Source of the DNA: Tetranychus cinnabarinus
Taxonomy: Eukaryota; Arthropoda; Arachnida; Trombidiformes; Tetranychidae
Assembly (NCBI GenBank): GCA_022266195.1
Contig: WHVY01000004.1
Span: 4,233,501 to 4,297,500, forward strand
Direction of reading: 5' to 3'
Length of the DNA stretch: 64,000 bases
The notes under the pieces were generated by a model. It was not told the DNA's origin and made no database searches. It saw only the letters and a list, made by a program, of their open reading frames with translations. Shown here piece after piece: positions 15,601 through 26,236 of this stretch; positions within the stretch are counted from its first letter, which is position 1, and the number at the start of each line of letters is the position of its first letter. Made by a program: the position numbers and the translations under genes.

Positions 15601-16343
15601 TTTTCCATCGGATTCGCTAATCAGCCGATCATTCGAAGGAGACACTTGAATATTGTTATGAAGAATGGCCAGTGAATAGAGGAAGAGCCATTTACTCTGT
15701 ATTTACGATAGTCCTTCAATACTTTGTCCCAACCATTTTGGTGACACTGATTTACATGAAGATTTACAAAAGATTGAAAAACCGCATGTCTCAGAAGCGA
15801 ACTGCCATTAAATTAGATGAACGAATAAAGGCTGAAGAAAGGCGAACCAAGAGAACCAATTATCTGTTAATATCAGTCAGCTTGATATTTGGTATAAGCT
15901 GGCTGCCGCTCAATATACTCAACATTATTTCTGACGTTTACTATCCTTTTCAAGATACATCAACTTTTCGAATCGTTTTTGCCTGCTGTCACATGGTGGG
16001 AATGAGCTCTGCCTGTTTCAATCCACTTCTCTATGGATGGCTCAATGACAATTTTCAAAAAGAGTTTAAAGAAATTTTTGCTCTTATTACTGGAAAACTG
16101 AGCTCTTGCTGTTCAGTTAAGGGTTCAATAATCTCAGGGAGAACATCAATTTCCTTGGAAGGTAGGATTGAGACTACAGTAGTTTATGGTGAATCACACG
16201 ATAAAGAGTCTAACCATTTACAACAAATGCATCATAAGAGTAGCGACACTGACCATAATACCGGCAATTGTAATACAAATAGTGACACCTCAAATGGTAA
16301 TGGTAGTGCTGCTAAAAAATCTTTGGTTGTTAAACAAGTGTAA
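6637..16343 (+). CDS. NPY/neuropeptide-F-type G-protein-coupled receptor, 4 exons
   Basis: Exons 6637-6754, 14266-14562, 15176-15421 and 15625-16343 join in frame (all introns phase 1, GT-AG) into a 459-residue rhodopsin-class receptor, presumably on the neuronal or gut plasma membrane and coupled to a G protein. The N-terminus has N-glycosylation sequons (NIS, NDT). TM1 carries GNGLV; TM2 carries NLAISDLTLCL; the TM3 region contains a cysteine (FTCKL), IFVSTMSITAIALDRY and the DRY motif. TM6 shows SWLPLNILN and TM7 ends in the NPxxY motif (FNPLLYGW). The IFVST..ITAIALDRY and RTPRNLFI stretches are typical of NPY/NPF receptors. The tail is Asn/Ser/Thr-rich. Exon 1 is the least certain part: it is 7.5 kb upstream but has an ATG, a matching phase and a clean donor. 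Closest family is the arthropod NPF receptor; another NPY-like clade (for example sNPF receptor) is possible. Confidence 0.85.
6755..9567. other. First part of receptor intron 1, no gene recognised
   Basis: This AT-rich intronic DNA holds no convincing exon. At about 7,140-7,480 the minus strand shows a TATATAAAC box followed by about 200 bases and an AATAAAG signal, an arrangement like an LTR or a Pol II promoter, but no terminal repeats or target duplication could be fixed. Confidence 0.4.
9568..9685 (-). rRNA. 5S ribosomal RNA gene
   Basis: The minus strand reads as a full-length animal 5S rRNA of about 118 nt. It has complementary ends (GTCTACGAC and the matching GTTGTAGAC), the internal control region with GAAGTTAAGCA and CGGGCCGGGTTAGTACTTGG, and the conserved GGGAGACCACTTGGGAA. 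A run of six T residues on the minus strand immediately follows the 3' end and fits a Pol III terminator. It is a single copy here, inside intron 1 of the receptor gene and antisense to it, so it may be a dispersed functional copy or a retroposed one. Confidence 0.92.
9686..10268. other. Intronic spacer next to a gag relic
   Basis: No gene is seen. The stretch lies downstream (minus orientation) of the gag relic and may hold decayed retrotransposon sequence, but no LTR ends were recognised. Confidence 0.35.
10269..10700 (-). pseudogene. Decayed Gypsy-class gag fragment
   Basis: The minus strand encodes, across at least two frames with internal stops, a match to the gag of the intact retroelement at 34-40 kb. 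The pattern LPAYLDGTAKRW corresponds to LPMYLQGTTRRW there, MIADLCPADYRS corresponds to MVKDLCSSDYRA, and both are followed by a YI/E-rich CLR or CRR segment. An upstream piece (FEYTPEALGW) lies in another frame. It is therefore a relic of a related element rather than the same young copy. No protease, RT or integrase remnants were seen beside it. Confidence 0.7.
10975..11669 (-). pseudogene. Decayed inhibitor-of-apoptosis (BIR-BIR-RING) copy
   Basis: The frame starting at 11669 holds a BIR zinc-binding pattern that is exact in spacing: C-x2-C-x16-H-x6-C, preceded by SGFYYIPEAKVITCFSC. Downstream on the same strand, near 11,100-11,230, a second BIR start (NGFFWRGYKRF then CAFC) is followed by frame breaks. 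At about 10,975-11,060 another frame gives a RING-like pattern (CAVC then YCPCHHSCAC). IAP proteins bind caspases through BIR domains and ubiquitinate through the RING. The frames do not connect without shifts and stops, so this is a pseudogene or a fragmented gene with unrecognised introns. It sits upstream of the gag relic on the same strand. Confidence 0.6.
11325..11757. repeat. Local duplication within the IAP relic
   Basis: About 75 bases at 11,329-11,405 recur imperfectly at 11,683-11,757; both contain CTCTATTCTGGT and a GGACAAGAC tail. The copies flank the first BIR frame and suggest a tandem duplication of part of the relic. Confidence 0.6.
11760..12335. other. Intronic spacer
   Basis: AT-rich DNA between the IAP relic and a nested GR gene. 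No gene is recognised; weakly repeated TTGTxTGAA-type segments are visible near 11,810-11,910. Confidence 0.4.
12336..13542 (-). CDS. Gustatory-receptor-like 7TM protein, 2 exons, nested
   Basis: Exons 13542-12601 and 12482-12336 join at a phase-0 GTAAGT...CAATAG intron to give about 362 residues. Several hydrophobic segments span the length, and the short last exon encodes a GF-containing hydrophobic tail (NNVGFTFAKLFFINTNF), which is the usual place and phase of the last GR intron. Arthropod GRs are plasma-membrane ligand-gated cation channels of chemosensory cells. The protein is not close to the GR cluster further right, so it belongs to another subfamily. The gene lies wholly within intron 1 of the NPF-type receptor, on the opposite strand. 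The start is the first ATG, preceded by a CAG that could also be an acceptor, so an upstream exon cannot be excluded. Confidence 0.75.
13543..14265. other. End of receptor intron 1
   Basis: No gene is seen. The stretch contains the upstream side of the nested GR gene and ends in the CAG acceptor of receptor exon 2. Confidence 0.4.
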
Positions 16344-16920
16344 AACAATTCCATGTAAAATTACTAAACAATTTGCTCATTTAAAGAGAAAAATGTACTT
16401 TCATTAAAAGATGACGTTCAATGAATGGCGAACAAGATTCAATCAATTCTTTTTTCGTGCTAACAGCAAACCTCAATGTCCTGTGTATTCAATGATATTG
16501 TATTATATATTGATAGGGGAGAAAATTTTTGATTATTCAGACGATAAAGAAACTTCATAGCATAAGCAACAGACTGGTACCTATAGCCAACTTTTCAAAA
16601 TGTTTTGAAATAATCTTTATTCAGTCGTTGTGATAACAAAGTTCTAACAATTAGTTGTAAGAATATTTTGTTGATTTGACTCAAAAAAATTGCATAATGA
16701 TTAACAATAATCGCTTTTTCAAGCAAAAATGAGTTCTGAATCATGTCAAGTCAAGGGAATATTAACAAAATGGCTACAACATAAGCGAAGGACGAGCGAA
16801 AATTTTCTTCAGTCGTTAAGGTAGGCAAAGTTCTCATAATATTTTGATGATTTCACTTGTTTTATGGTGTCAATAATCGAATAATGATTACCAATAATCG
16901 ATTCTTCCAAGCCAAATGAA
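16344..16920. other. Shared 3' flank of GR copies A and D
   Basis: This is non-coding sequence between two convergent genes. From about 16,545 it closely resembles 51,245-51,621 (shared CTTCATAGCATAAG and CAGACTGGTACCTATA), so the duplication that produced GR copies A and D included their 3' flank. Confidence 0.6.
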
Positions 16921-18976
16921 TCAGATAAATGCGCGTATATTGCATGATAGAAGCATAATGAAGCAAGCATTTTCCAATAGCAACTGAAAATAAAAGATCA
17001 TAATAACCATTATGAATATTTAAATAAGGTGCCATTAGCATAAAATCAGTTCATTTATTCATTCGAACTTGGTTTTAGCAAATATCTATTAACAACTCGA
17101 TCGAATCTGAACATTTGATACAAAACTACTTTTAGTATTTATTTAATGCACAAATCTTCCAAAATACATGTAAATCACTAAACGGACATGAAAGTGGTTG
17201 TTGACTTAAAAGTGCAACAACAGAGATTATCGAAACTCACTTTCATTGTTTGTGTAAACTTGATCAAATTGAGTCATCAATATTTACATTTCAACTTACA
17301 TTGATGCAAGTAGATCGTTTGAATATACCAAAATCGCCAATATGCGCACCGATATATTTACTATCAAGTCTGTCCAATATTTCCATCGCCTAATCAATAA
17401 AATGAAATTTAAAACCATTATGTTAAATGAAACTGGATGAAATCATCAAAGTAATCATTTTGTTTCATAGTAACATTTGAATGATTAAAATAATTATTCG
17501 CAGCAATACACTCATCGTCCACTCATGTAATCACTCATTTTTATCCACTCACACTAGTCAGGGTTAAGTTAACAAAAAAGGTCCAGAGTTAAGTTAACTT
17601 TAAAGTGTCGCCATCTCGAGCATTTACAGTTTTATAAGACACTAAACAATGAAATCTATGAAAAATTGAATTCGATCTTAAAGGTACTTTGATTTTTTTT
17701 GTATGACGACTATGAAAAAGTCTCCAATTTTCTTAACTTAACCCTGACCACTAGTGTACTTACTTTTAGTTTAACTTCATGTTTATGGTATTTAGTTTTT
17801 GACATTAGTTGGCAATAATATGTGTAGACCTTGATAGACTTGAGAAAGATTGTCAGTATAAATGATTTGATCGCAAGTTGAACTTACCTCTTGGTAGAAG
17901 AAAGCGCCCAAATAGCAGTAAATGAATATTAAAATGTGTGATAGAAAGCCGCTAATAGCCATTATCCTTGTTGTGACATCAGGCTCGAACTCAAAAATGA
18001 AACCAAAAAAAATGGCAAAGTTGCCAAAAGCAGAGACAGAGAAGATTGCATATTGAAACACATATTTCGATTCATCATTAAATTGACTAAAATCATTCAG
18101 AAAATCTATCATTTTATCATTCATTTGAGATAATATTGAACAGCTTAATGGTCTATTCATAATGAGTTTCTTGCAATAATCAGTTAGTGTATTGGAACGC
18201 CCAATAAAAAAAATTATCAAAAGTATAATGTAAACTAATTGACACAATGCACTGTTTATCAGCGCAAATAAAGCAATGAATTCAAAAGGCATGAAAATAA
18301 CATCGAACTTATAATGCTGTAAAGTTAAACACTCTTGTGGCTGAGAAGCACGCAGATAAATGATACCGAATAATATGATGAATGTACACAAGATTGTTAT
18401 TCTTATGCCATTGACTGCTACGAAATGAAACCATTTGTGAAATTGTTTAAACCGGAGTTGATTCATCTTGAATGATTCTGCATTAAAACTGTTGCTTTCC
18501 AATTCGAGCAGCACTCTGATTCTTTTTATTCGACCAGTTTCTTCAAGTCGTAAAATGTACTCACGAAGAACAAAATAAATAGCACTTAAAAAAATTATGA
18601 ACAATAGCATAGTATTCTTCTTGGCACCTTTACTTCCATTGAGAGGGTTTGCCAAATACAAGTTAGAATAATAATTGTCAAAAAAGATGAATAGCATTAA
18701 ACGTACAATCAATATAACAATAAGGAATCGAATGAACCAATTTTGAAAGTGATCTTTCAGTGTAATCGAGATATTCAAGGTTTGCCGTAGCCCATTTCGA
18801 CGACTTACCACTGCACGAAATAGTTTGTCCCACAAATGAATAGCTTTAGTCGTACTAATTTTAGATTCATTTTGAAGACCGATTAGTTTCAGAAGATTTT
18901 TTTTTATTTTATCGACAAAATAGCTTTGCATCAGGGCAAAAATTGCAGCTCTCAGATATATAAAAAAATTTACCAT
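16921..18976 (-). CDS. Gustatory receptor A, 4 exons
   Basis: Exons 18976-17888, 17838-17764, 17389-17300 and 16983-16921 join in phase 0 into about 438 residues. Exon 1 holds the N-terminus (DKLFRAVVSRRNGLRQTL) and most membrane segments, including FFIGRSNTLTDYCKKL and QYAIFSVSAFGNFA. Exon 2 gives a 25-residue loop (CQLMSKTKYHKHE), exon 3 the ILDRLDSKYIGAHIGDFGI block, and exon 4 the 20-residue tail LLLENACFIMLLSC. The intron after exon 1 is only 49 bases. These features fit an arthropod GR, a chemosensory cation channel. The same exon lengths (75, 90 and 63 bases) recur in copies C, D and E, which strongly supports the model. Intron 2 contains a small inverted-repeat element. Confidence 0.85.
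17551..17757. mobile_element. MITE-like element in intron 2 of GR A
   Basis: The ends are inverted copies: CACTAGT then CAGGGTTAAGTTAA on the left, and TTAACTTAACCCTG then ACCACTAGTG on the right. The roughly 205-bp interior has no coding frame. It is absent from the corresponding intron of GR D. Confidence 0.65.
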
Positions 18977-19917
18977 GTCGAATTCGTCAAGTTTGCAAGT
19001 AATTGATATCTAATAAACTTTAAATATTGCTATGTTATAAATGTCAACACTTGATTCGTCTCAAAGACAACATTTTGATCGGGTAAATGATAAAATTTAA
19101 TATCCAAGCCAACATTATCTTTTTATTGATTTTATTGATGATTTTATGAAACTCAAATGTAAGACTGATAGAGTTGAATTAGCAAAAAAATACTTTGTAT
19201 TTTAATACAAATCAGACAGAAATTCACTGACGCTGAAATTGCAAAATTAATAGACTATTCTGATTTGACCGTCAGAAGATGGAATTTCGATAGGAAATCT
19301 TTAACTTTTGTAAAAATGCGTATGAGCAGCTAACAAAAAACACTTTTTATCTACTTGACGAGAGCTTCCAAATGAGCTATAGAACAACAAAATCGGTTGG
19401 TACCGATTCGTGAAGTTCCCTTGTTAGAAAGATCTATTCACGAAAAGTTCCGCATCTTAACTCAAAATGCTAAAAAAGTGAATATTTCTGAAGACCCTCC
19501 TTTAAGATCATTTAAGTTCAATGAAAATGGACATAGTTGGCTATCCGTCAATCATGAAACCTTCATGAATAGTTTTTTGCATTGAAACCTTGCTCAAAGT
19601 GCCCTGTTATATAAAATTGAAAGCGTTGAAAACAAATTTGGTCATAAGTGATAAAAATAAGTTATTCAAATCTAATACTGTAATATTGTTTGTGATGCTG
19701 TTTTGATTATTGACTCTCAGGACAAAATTGATGGCACTTTCTCCGATAATTGATTTTCATAAGTGTTTGGAGCCATTCCACTGTAATATTTGTTACCAAT
19801 AAGCTCATAGAATCAACAATAATGGTTCCACGAGCAAACTGATCAAATAAATGATAAATAAATGAATAATTATCGGTTAATGGTAATAAATAATTGATTA
19901 TTCCAAGCCAACCGGAG
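18977..19917. other. Spacer between GR A and GR pseudogene B
   Basis: The plus strand at about 19,215-19,590 reads like broken transposase-type coding sequence (FTDAEIAKLIDYSDLTVRRW, then stops), but I cannot place the family. The rest is AT-rich without features. Confidence 0.35.
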
Positions 19918-21762
19918 TCAAATAAATGCACGGACATTGCATGATAAGAGCATAATGAAGCAAGCATTCTCCAATAGCAACTGCAAAAAAAAGATCTTAA
20001 TAATGATAAGAGCTATAAATTTTTGATAAAGCAAAGTATATTATTAACATGCAAGTCGGCTCAACTCTTCACTTTGAGCTAGTTTCAGCAATTTTCTGTT
20101 TATAAATTTATCAAATTGCATCAATTTATAAAAAATATTCATTAATTGTGCGAAATCTTGCATAAAAAATCCCTTAATTGAGATGAAAGAGATAGTTGTA
20201 TTAAAATGCGCCAGAGAAATCATTTTAACGTCATTTAATGTTTTCTTCATTTTAAGAGTGTTGAATTTCATAAGAATTCAGATTTGCTAAGCTGCTATGC
20301 ATTTCAAAATTTCATGATATTTGCTATGGTAAAATTTCCTGAATCTTGTAGATACCTGTATAATACATTCGACAAGTTTGATTCTTACTAACATTGATGC
20401 AAGTAGATCGCTTAAATAAATCGCTAAAATCGTTAATGAGAGCTTCGATGAATTTACTATCGAGTCTGTTCAGTATTTCGATCATCTGGTCAATAAGATA
20501 AAATTTTAAGGCTGATTTGAGCTGCGTTCATAAAATCCTCTTTATCTACTACTTGCTTTTAGCTCAATTTCAAGTTTGCTGGCATATATTAGTTATTATA
20601 ATAGTTTTTGACGTAAGTTTGTTATAACATTTGTGCGCCTTGATAGACTTGAGGTAAAGATAAAGAATAGTTTTAAGTATAAATGGTCTAATCTAAAGTT
20701 GAAAATACCTCCTGATAGAAGAAAGAGCACAAAAACAACTAGCGAATACTCCAAAGGGCAAAAAAAACCCAACAATAGTCATTATCCTTGTTATGCCGTT
20801 AGGTTCAAAATCAAAAATGAAACCAAAAAACAGGCAAAGTTGCCAAAAGCAGAGACAGAGAAGATCGCATATTGAAATAAATATTTCGATTCATCAAATC
20901 GACTGAAATTGTTCAAAAAATATATTAATTTATAATTTAGTTGAGATAACTTTGAGCAGTTTAATGATCCATGAAATATAACAAGTTTCTTGCAATAATC
21001 AGTTAATGTATTGAAACGTGCAGTAAAAATTCTACTAAAAGCATAATATAAATAAATACGACCAATGAACTGTTTGCTAGTACAAGTAAAGCAATAGCTC
21101 CAAGAGATATAATAAAATGAGCCGTGTAATGCTGACAGGTTGAACACTCATTTGGCTGACAGCGCAGACAAACAATACCAAATAATGAGATGATGGTTGA
21201 CGATGATTGTTACCAGGATTACAACCCTCAAGCCATTGACTTATATAAAATGCATCTTTTCATGGAAGTTTCTAAATTGAAAATGGCCCATCTTAAATGA
21301 TTCTACATTGAAACCGTTACTTTCTAAGAGCAGTACTTTGATTCTTTTTATTCGAACAGTTTCTTCAAGTCGTAAAATGTACTCGCGAAGAACAAAATAA
21401 ATAGCACTTAAAAAAATTATGGACAATAGCATAGTATTCTTCTTGGCACCTTTACTTCCATTGAAAGGAATAGCCAAATACAAGTCAGTATAATAATTGT
21501 TAACACGAACAATTAAAATTACAATTAGGAATCGAAAAAAGCAATTTTGCAAGTGAGTTTTTAGTTTAATTGGCAGACCAAAAGTTTGTCGCAGTCCATT
21601 TCGACGACTTACCACTACTAGAGACAGTTCGTCCTATAAATGTACAGCTTTAGTCGTGCTCATTTTAGAGGCATTTCGTGGACCGATCAGTTTCAGCAGA
21701 TTGATATGCATTTTGATGGCATAAAGTTTTTCTGTGACGGTAACGATTACAGCACTCAACAT
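19918..21762 (-). pseudogene. Gustatory receptor pseudogene B
   Basis: All four GR exons are recognisable on the minus strand, but the gene is broken. The start (MLSAVIVTV) is at 21762. An in-frame stop replaces the tryptophan of the HLWDKLF block at 21,634-21,636. The body is split over different frames (21,615-21,241 and 21,147-20,791). The exon 2 remnant near 20,560-20,650 is degenerate. Exon 3 (20485-20393) has one extra codon and a weak GTTAGT donor, while exon 4 (19980-19918) is intact. Similarity is closest to copy A. Confidence 0.85.
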
Positions 21763-22330
21763 GAAGGAAAATTTTTTAGCATGAAATTTGCCAACGCTGC
21801 AATTGATACCAAACTTGGATTCTAGGAATTATAAGAATTTTCAACACGCGATTCGTTTCAAAGTTAACATCGTAATTGTATAAAATTAAATATTTAAACC
21901 AACAATATCTTCCTATTGATTCAATTTATGACTGTGAAAGAAAACTTAACACTTTACACTTAACAGAAAAATCAATCGTTATCAAAATTATTTATTTTAG
22001 AGTTTATCTAAATTATGTGATTATTTTTGGCCTGAAATTTTCGAGTGATACCAACTCGAGGTCAGTCTACAGGGTTGGTGTAACGGTCGGAAATCAAAAA
22101 ACTGTAATAACTTGAATAAATGTTGCCGTGAACCGACGTAGATGACGCAACAGAGTTTTGAGCGTTTTATCGGCTATCACAAATAATTGACGTTCGCTGA
22201 CAGCAAAATTCGAACTTTCCTTGGCCTATTGCCAGGAATAATTGAAAAAATCAGGTATTGAGGCCTGGAAAAAAATTCCAACACCCAAATCATGTACGCT
22301 TTACTGTCAAACTTTACCAGTCATACCTTA
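21763..22330. other. Spacer with transposon-like ends
   Basis: No gene is recognised. Around 22,065-22,110 a CTACAGGGTTGGTG stretch resembles the end of a cut-and-paste transposon, but no partner end was found. Confidence 0.3.
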
Positions 22331-22339
22331 GTTCATCCA

Positions 22340-22640
22340 AACAACTAGCATTTCACATCTACAAAACTTTGATTTTTTGAATTTATTGGAAAAAACAGGG
22401 GTAAATTATCGCGCAGATATTCACGTACAGTCAAGTTATTCTTGAATGATGAGTAGATTGATATTACAGATAAATTAATGCCGATAACCAATGATGGAGT
22501 TTTTCAAGATATGTCCAACCCATCTACAGTATATGTAACGGCTTTCATGAAATACTTACTGAGGAAATCATTTGAGTCCATATCTGATTAATCTTTAGTT
22601 CTCTCCATGAAAAATAAATTCAAATCATTTCCGAATACTA
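22340..22640 (-). pseudogene. Scrambled fragment of the DEG/ENaC gene
   Basis: Two pieces of the channel gene at 60,063-61,541 are fused here. 22,340-22,512 matches the sequence around and beyond the 3' end of that gene (shared CTACAAAACTTTGATTTT and CCAATGATGG.GTTTTTCAAGAT). 22,518-22,640 matches an internal segment (61,107-61,235; shared TCCATGAAAAATAAA). Everything between the two is missing and the frame is broken, so this is a rearranged, non-functional partial duplicate. Confidence 0.8.
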
Positions 22641-23230
22641 AGTACAGTTGGTTCAGATTGCACTGTTAATTGTTTGGGATGAAGATGGTTCAACTTAGGA
22701 CTCAGGACATCGAAGAGGATTGAGCGATAGGGATTTGCAAATTAATATAAAATATTCGTATTCTGATTCAGATAATTCCTGATCTTATGAAAAAAATACA
22801 ATAACTCTGTCTAAGAATACTACACCCATATAGCAATGGTATTAATATATAAGGGTCTTGATTTGATTAATCCTATATGTATAACGCAGTGTATTATTGC
22901 AATGTAAGAAGTTATCATGAGAATAAGATTTGCTTTTAAATCAATCATCGATTTCGCAAATTGCTCAGCCTGTTCAGCATTGAATTTTACAACAGTATTG
23001 GTGATACTCTTCCAAATGGACATTTTCTTCAGTGTTTTCAGGTCATTTGTACGTGAAACAAAGCTTTTTGCTGCATCATGGTTAATAAGAGTTTTTGCTG
23101 CGTCAAAATTAACACACGAATTGAAAACCACTAAAATTTCACACGATATTTCTATGGCTCTACTTGAAAATACGCTATCAATAATCACATAATGATTATC
23201 AATATTCTTTCGAAGCCAAAGTGACGTAAG
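22641..23230. other. Spacer before GR C
   Basis: Overlapping medium-length frames on both strands (22,820-23,190) have no recognisable domain. I do not support either as a gene. Confidence 0.35.
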
Positions 23231-25530
23231 TCAAATTAATGTACGTATATTGCATGATAGAAGCATAATGAAGCAAGCGTTTTCCATTAACAACTGCAAG
23301 GAAAGATGATAATAATCAATACGATTGTTGAATTTTTATTTAAATAAGCATATTAGTATCATGCAATTCAGTTTCTTTTTTTTACTTTCGGCTAGTTTTC
23401 AATGTTTGTGTAAAACTTGATCAAATTGAGTCATCAATATTTACATTTCAACTTACATTGATGCAAGTAGATCGTTTAATTATACCAAAATCGCCAATGT
23501 GAGCTCCGATAAGTTTACTATCAAGTCTGTCCAATATTTCCATCGTCTGATCAATAGAATAAAATTTGAGATCATTCAAATTCGATAAATTTGATGAAAG
23601 TGAATGCTCAGCATGAGTAGGATTTTTTGTTGCAGAGTAACATTGACTACAAATGCTGAGATAATCAAGTGCGAAACATTGCGGATAGAATGTTCGGTTG
23701 CAGTCTCTAATTTGAATATCGTGCTCTCGTTTTTCGAACGATTTACTCATTGCCCATAATTATGGTCAGAGAAATTTTGATTATCTATTGACGATGGTGA
23801 GCAAACTTGGATTGAATCAGAGTCTAAGGTCCATGTTAAAGCCCAAATCAAAATAACAAAATTAAATTCTTCTGCACCAAACCATTCAATACACTTTTGT
23901 ATGCTAACGTTATGTTATGCTATGTTATATTAAAATGCTTTTCCAAAATTGATTTGGAATGTGAATTTAGTGACTGCAGCAAATATTTTATGAGAATTTT
24001 TCGCACCGATTGCAGCAGACTTCAAAGTCAGCCAATTTGACCTAAAAGATCTTAACTAGTTAAAGATTAAAAAGTGAAGATTTTGTGAGATCATACATTG
24101 AGTACACTGGTAGCTGCCATTAACGCAACAAATTGGTCAATTTTAGCATAATCACCATCTATTGGGTCATGCTATTATCTTCTAGGTTGAGCATTATTTA
24201 CATATTAATGTCTCTAAAACAATAAAATATTACAATAATACTTAAGATGGCGACACCAAAAATTGGATTAACTGAAACCCTCAATTTGTTGCGTTAAGTG
24301 CAGCTGAATTTAGTTCCATCCACTACTTACTTTCAGTTTAACTTCATGCTTATGATATTTAGTTTTTGACATGAGACTGCAATAATATTTGTGAATCTTG
24401 ATAGACTTGAAGTAAAAATAAAGGTTTTCAGTATAAATGATCCGATCGAAAGTGCAACTTACTTTTTGAAAGAAGAAAGCGCACAATAAGCAGCCAATGA
24501 ATACTGCTATATGTGACAGAATGCCAAAAAAGGCCATAATTCTTGTCAATGCATCAGGCTCAAAATCAAAAATGAAACCAAAAGAACAGGCAAAATTGCC
24601 AAAGGCAGAGACAGAGAAAATAGCATATTGAAATAAATATTTTGATTGGTCATCAAATTGACTGAAATCGTTCAAAAATTCTATTAGTTTGTAATTCAAT
24701 TGAGATAATTTTAAGCAATTTACTGATCTATTTATAATAAGTTTTTCACAATAATCAGTTAGTGTATTGGAACGTCCAATAAAAAAAATTACTAAAAGTA
24801 AAATGTAGATAAATGAACAAATAGTATTGTTTGCCAGCACAAAATAAGCAATGAATTCAGAATGCATGAAAATTATATCAAACGTGTAATGTCGTAGAGT
24901 TGAAAACTCTTGTTGCCGAGAAATATGCAGGTAAATGATGCCAAAAAACAAGATGATTGTTATGAACATTACGATTCTCATGCCATTGAGCAATACAAAA
25001 TAAATCCATTTGTGAAATTGTTTTAATCGAAGATGATTCATCCTTGATGATGCTCCACTGTTTCTTTCTATTAGTTTAGGTATTATTCTGATTATTTTCA
25101 GTCGACCAGTTTCTTCAAGTCTTAAAATGTACTGATGAAAAACAAAATAAGTAACACTCACAAAAAATAATATTAGTAAAATGGTTTTTTTCTTGGCACT
25201 ATTGCTTCCGTTGATAGGGTTGACCAAATACAAGTCGGTATAATAATTGTCAACACAAATGAATACAAACAAACGAACGATCAAGATTGCAATGAGAAAT
25301 CGAATAAACCAATTTTGAATATGAACTTTCAGTTTAATTGGCATATCCAAGGTTTGTCGCAGCCCATTTCGACGACTCACGACAACTTGAAATAGTTTGT
25401 CATACAAATGAATAGCTTCAATTGTTTCAGTTTTAAAATCATTTCGTAGGCCGATCTGCCTTAACAGATTTTTATTCATTTTATCTATTGAAAAGGTCCG
25501 CATCGCGGCAACAATTGCACCTCTCATCAT
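23231..25530 (-). CDS. Gustatory receptor C, 4 exons
   Basis: Exons 25530-24463, 24405-24331, 23546-23457 and 23293-23231 give about 431 residues with the same exon plan as copy A. Exon 1 starts MMRGAIVAAMRTFSIDK and keeps VVVSRRNGLRQTL, FFIGRSNTLTDYCEKL and QYAIFSVSAFGNFA; exon 4 ends LLMENACFIMLLSC. The 57-base first intron has no stop and keeps the frame, so retention would lengthen the protein by 19 residues. I prefer splicing because the GTAAGT and TTCAAG sites are at the same place in all paralogues, and in copies A and D retention leads to a frameshift or a stop. Intron 2 is enlarged by an inverted-repeat element. Confidence 0.85.
24112..24305. mobile_element. MITE-like element in intron 2 of GR C
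   Basis: The ends are inverted copies: AGCTGC then TTAACGCAACAAATTG on the left, and CAATTTGTTGCGTTAA then GCAGCT on the right, about 194 bp in all. The interior is non-coding. The sequence is unrelated to the elements in the same intron of copies A and E. Confidence 0.65.
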
Positions 25531-26050
25531 AACTTTGCTATTTTTAAAAAATTGCTATTAATACGTTGCATTCGTGGAGATTGCAAGTATTTGATATCTA
25601 TCAAACTATAATAGTAATATTGATATATATTATAATAATTGTTAACACTCGATTCGTCTCAAAGTCAACATATTAATTATGTAAATGATAGAATGCTAAA
25701 TATTCGAACCATCTTTTATTGATTGTATTTATAATGGTAAACTGCTAAGTTACTATTCAGTGAAGATTAGGTCAATATTTACAGTGATCACTAGAGGTGT
25801 TCCGATATGAACGATTGAAAAGATCGATATTCAGAGAGGCAAATAGATAGATTAATTTTTAGGCAATCAATCATATCGATTCATCTTCTGCTTTATATCA
25901 CGAGCTTGACTAAGATTGTATTTTTATAAAAAAATGGTAAAGAGAAAGATAAATATCATAAAGATCTTCATTTGTAATTCGCAACTACACTAACACCAGC
26001 ACCCATAGGGCTTATTGTTTTTTAAAGATTCAGGGATAGTTCATCCGATT
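25531..26050. repeat. Recent segmental duplicate, upstream of GR C
   Basis: This roughly 510-base upstream flank is almost identical to 59,373-59,890 upstream of GR copy E, including CACCAGCACCCATAGGGC and GATTCAGGGATAGTTCATCC. The match ends abruptly at about 26,046, where a different GR fragment begins. Confidence 0.85.
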
Positions 26051-26053
26051 TCC

Positions 26054-26236
26054 GTCGCAGCCCATTTCGACGACTCACGACAACTTGAAATAGTTTGTCA
26101 TACAAATGAATAGCTTTAACTCTTTCAGTTTTAAAATCATTCTGTAGGCCGATCAACTTCAGCGCATTTTTGCTTATTTTGTTGACAGAGAAGCTTCGCA
26201 TTTCGGCAAAAGTTGCAGCTCTGAACCTAAAATAAA
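26054..26236 (-). pseudogene. GR N-terminal fragment F
   Basis: The minus strand encodes only the beginning of a cluster-type GR (KNALKLIGLQNDFKTE, AIHLYDKLFQVVVSRRNG) and stops at the junction with the duplicated flank of GR C. It has no membrane segments and no downstream exons here. It looks like the remainder of a gene cut by the duplication breakpoint. Confidence 0.8.

Noticed and set aside
19707..19967. Minus-strand 86-codon frame
   Set aside because: It overlaps exon 4 of GR pseudogene B in a different frame and has no recognisable features.
22820..23192. Overlapping frames of 91-122 codons on both strands
   Set aside because: No domain, no splice partner, and both contain an internal short duplication; probably chance.
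23448..23750. 100-codon frame ending in the GR C exon 3 sequence
   Set aside because: Only its last 30 codons are the real exon 3; the upstream part is intron read-through after the acceptor.
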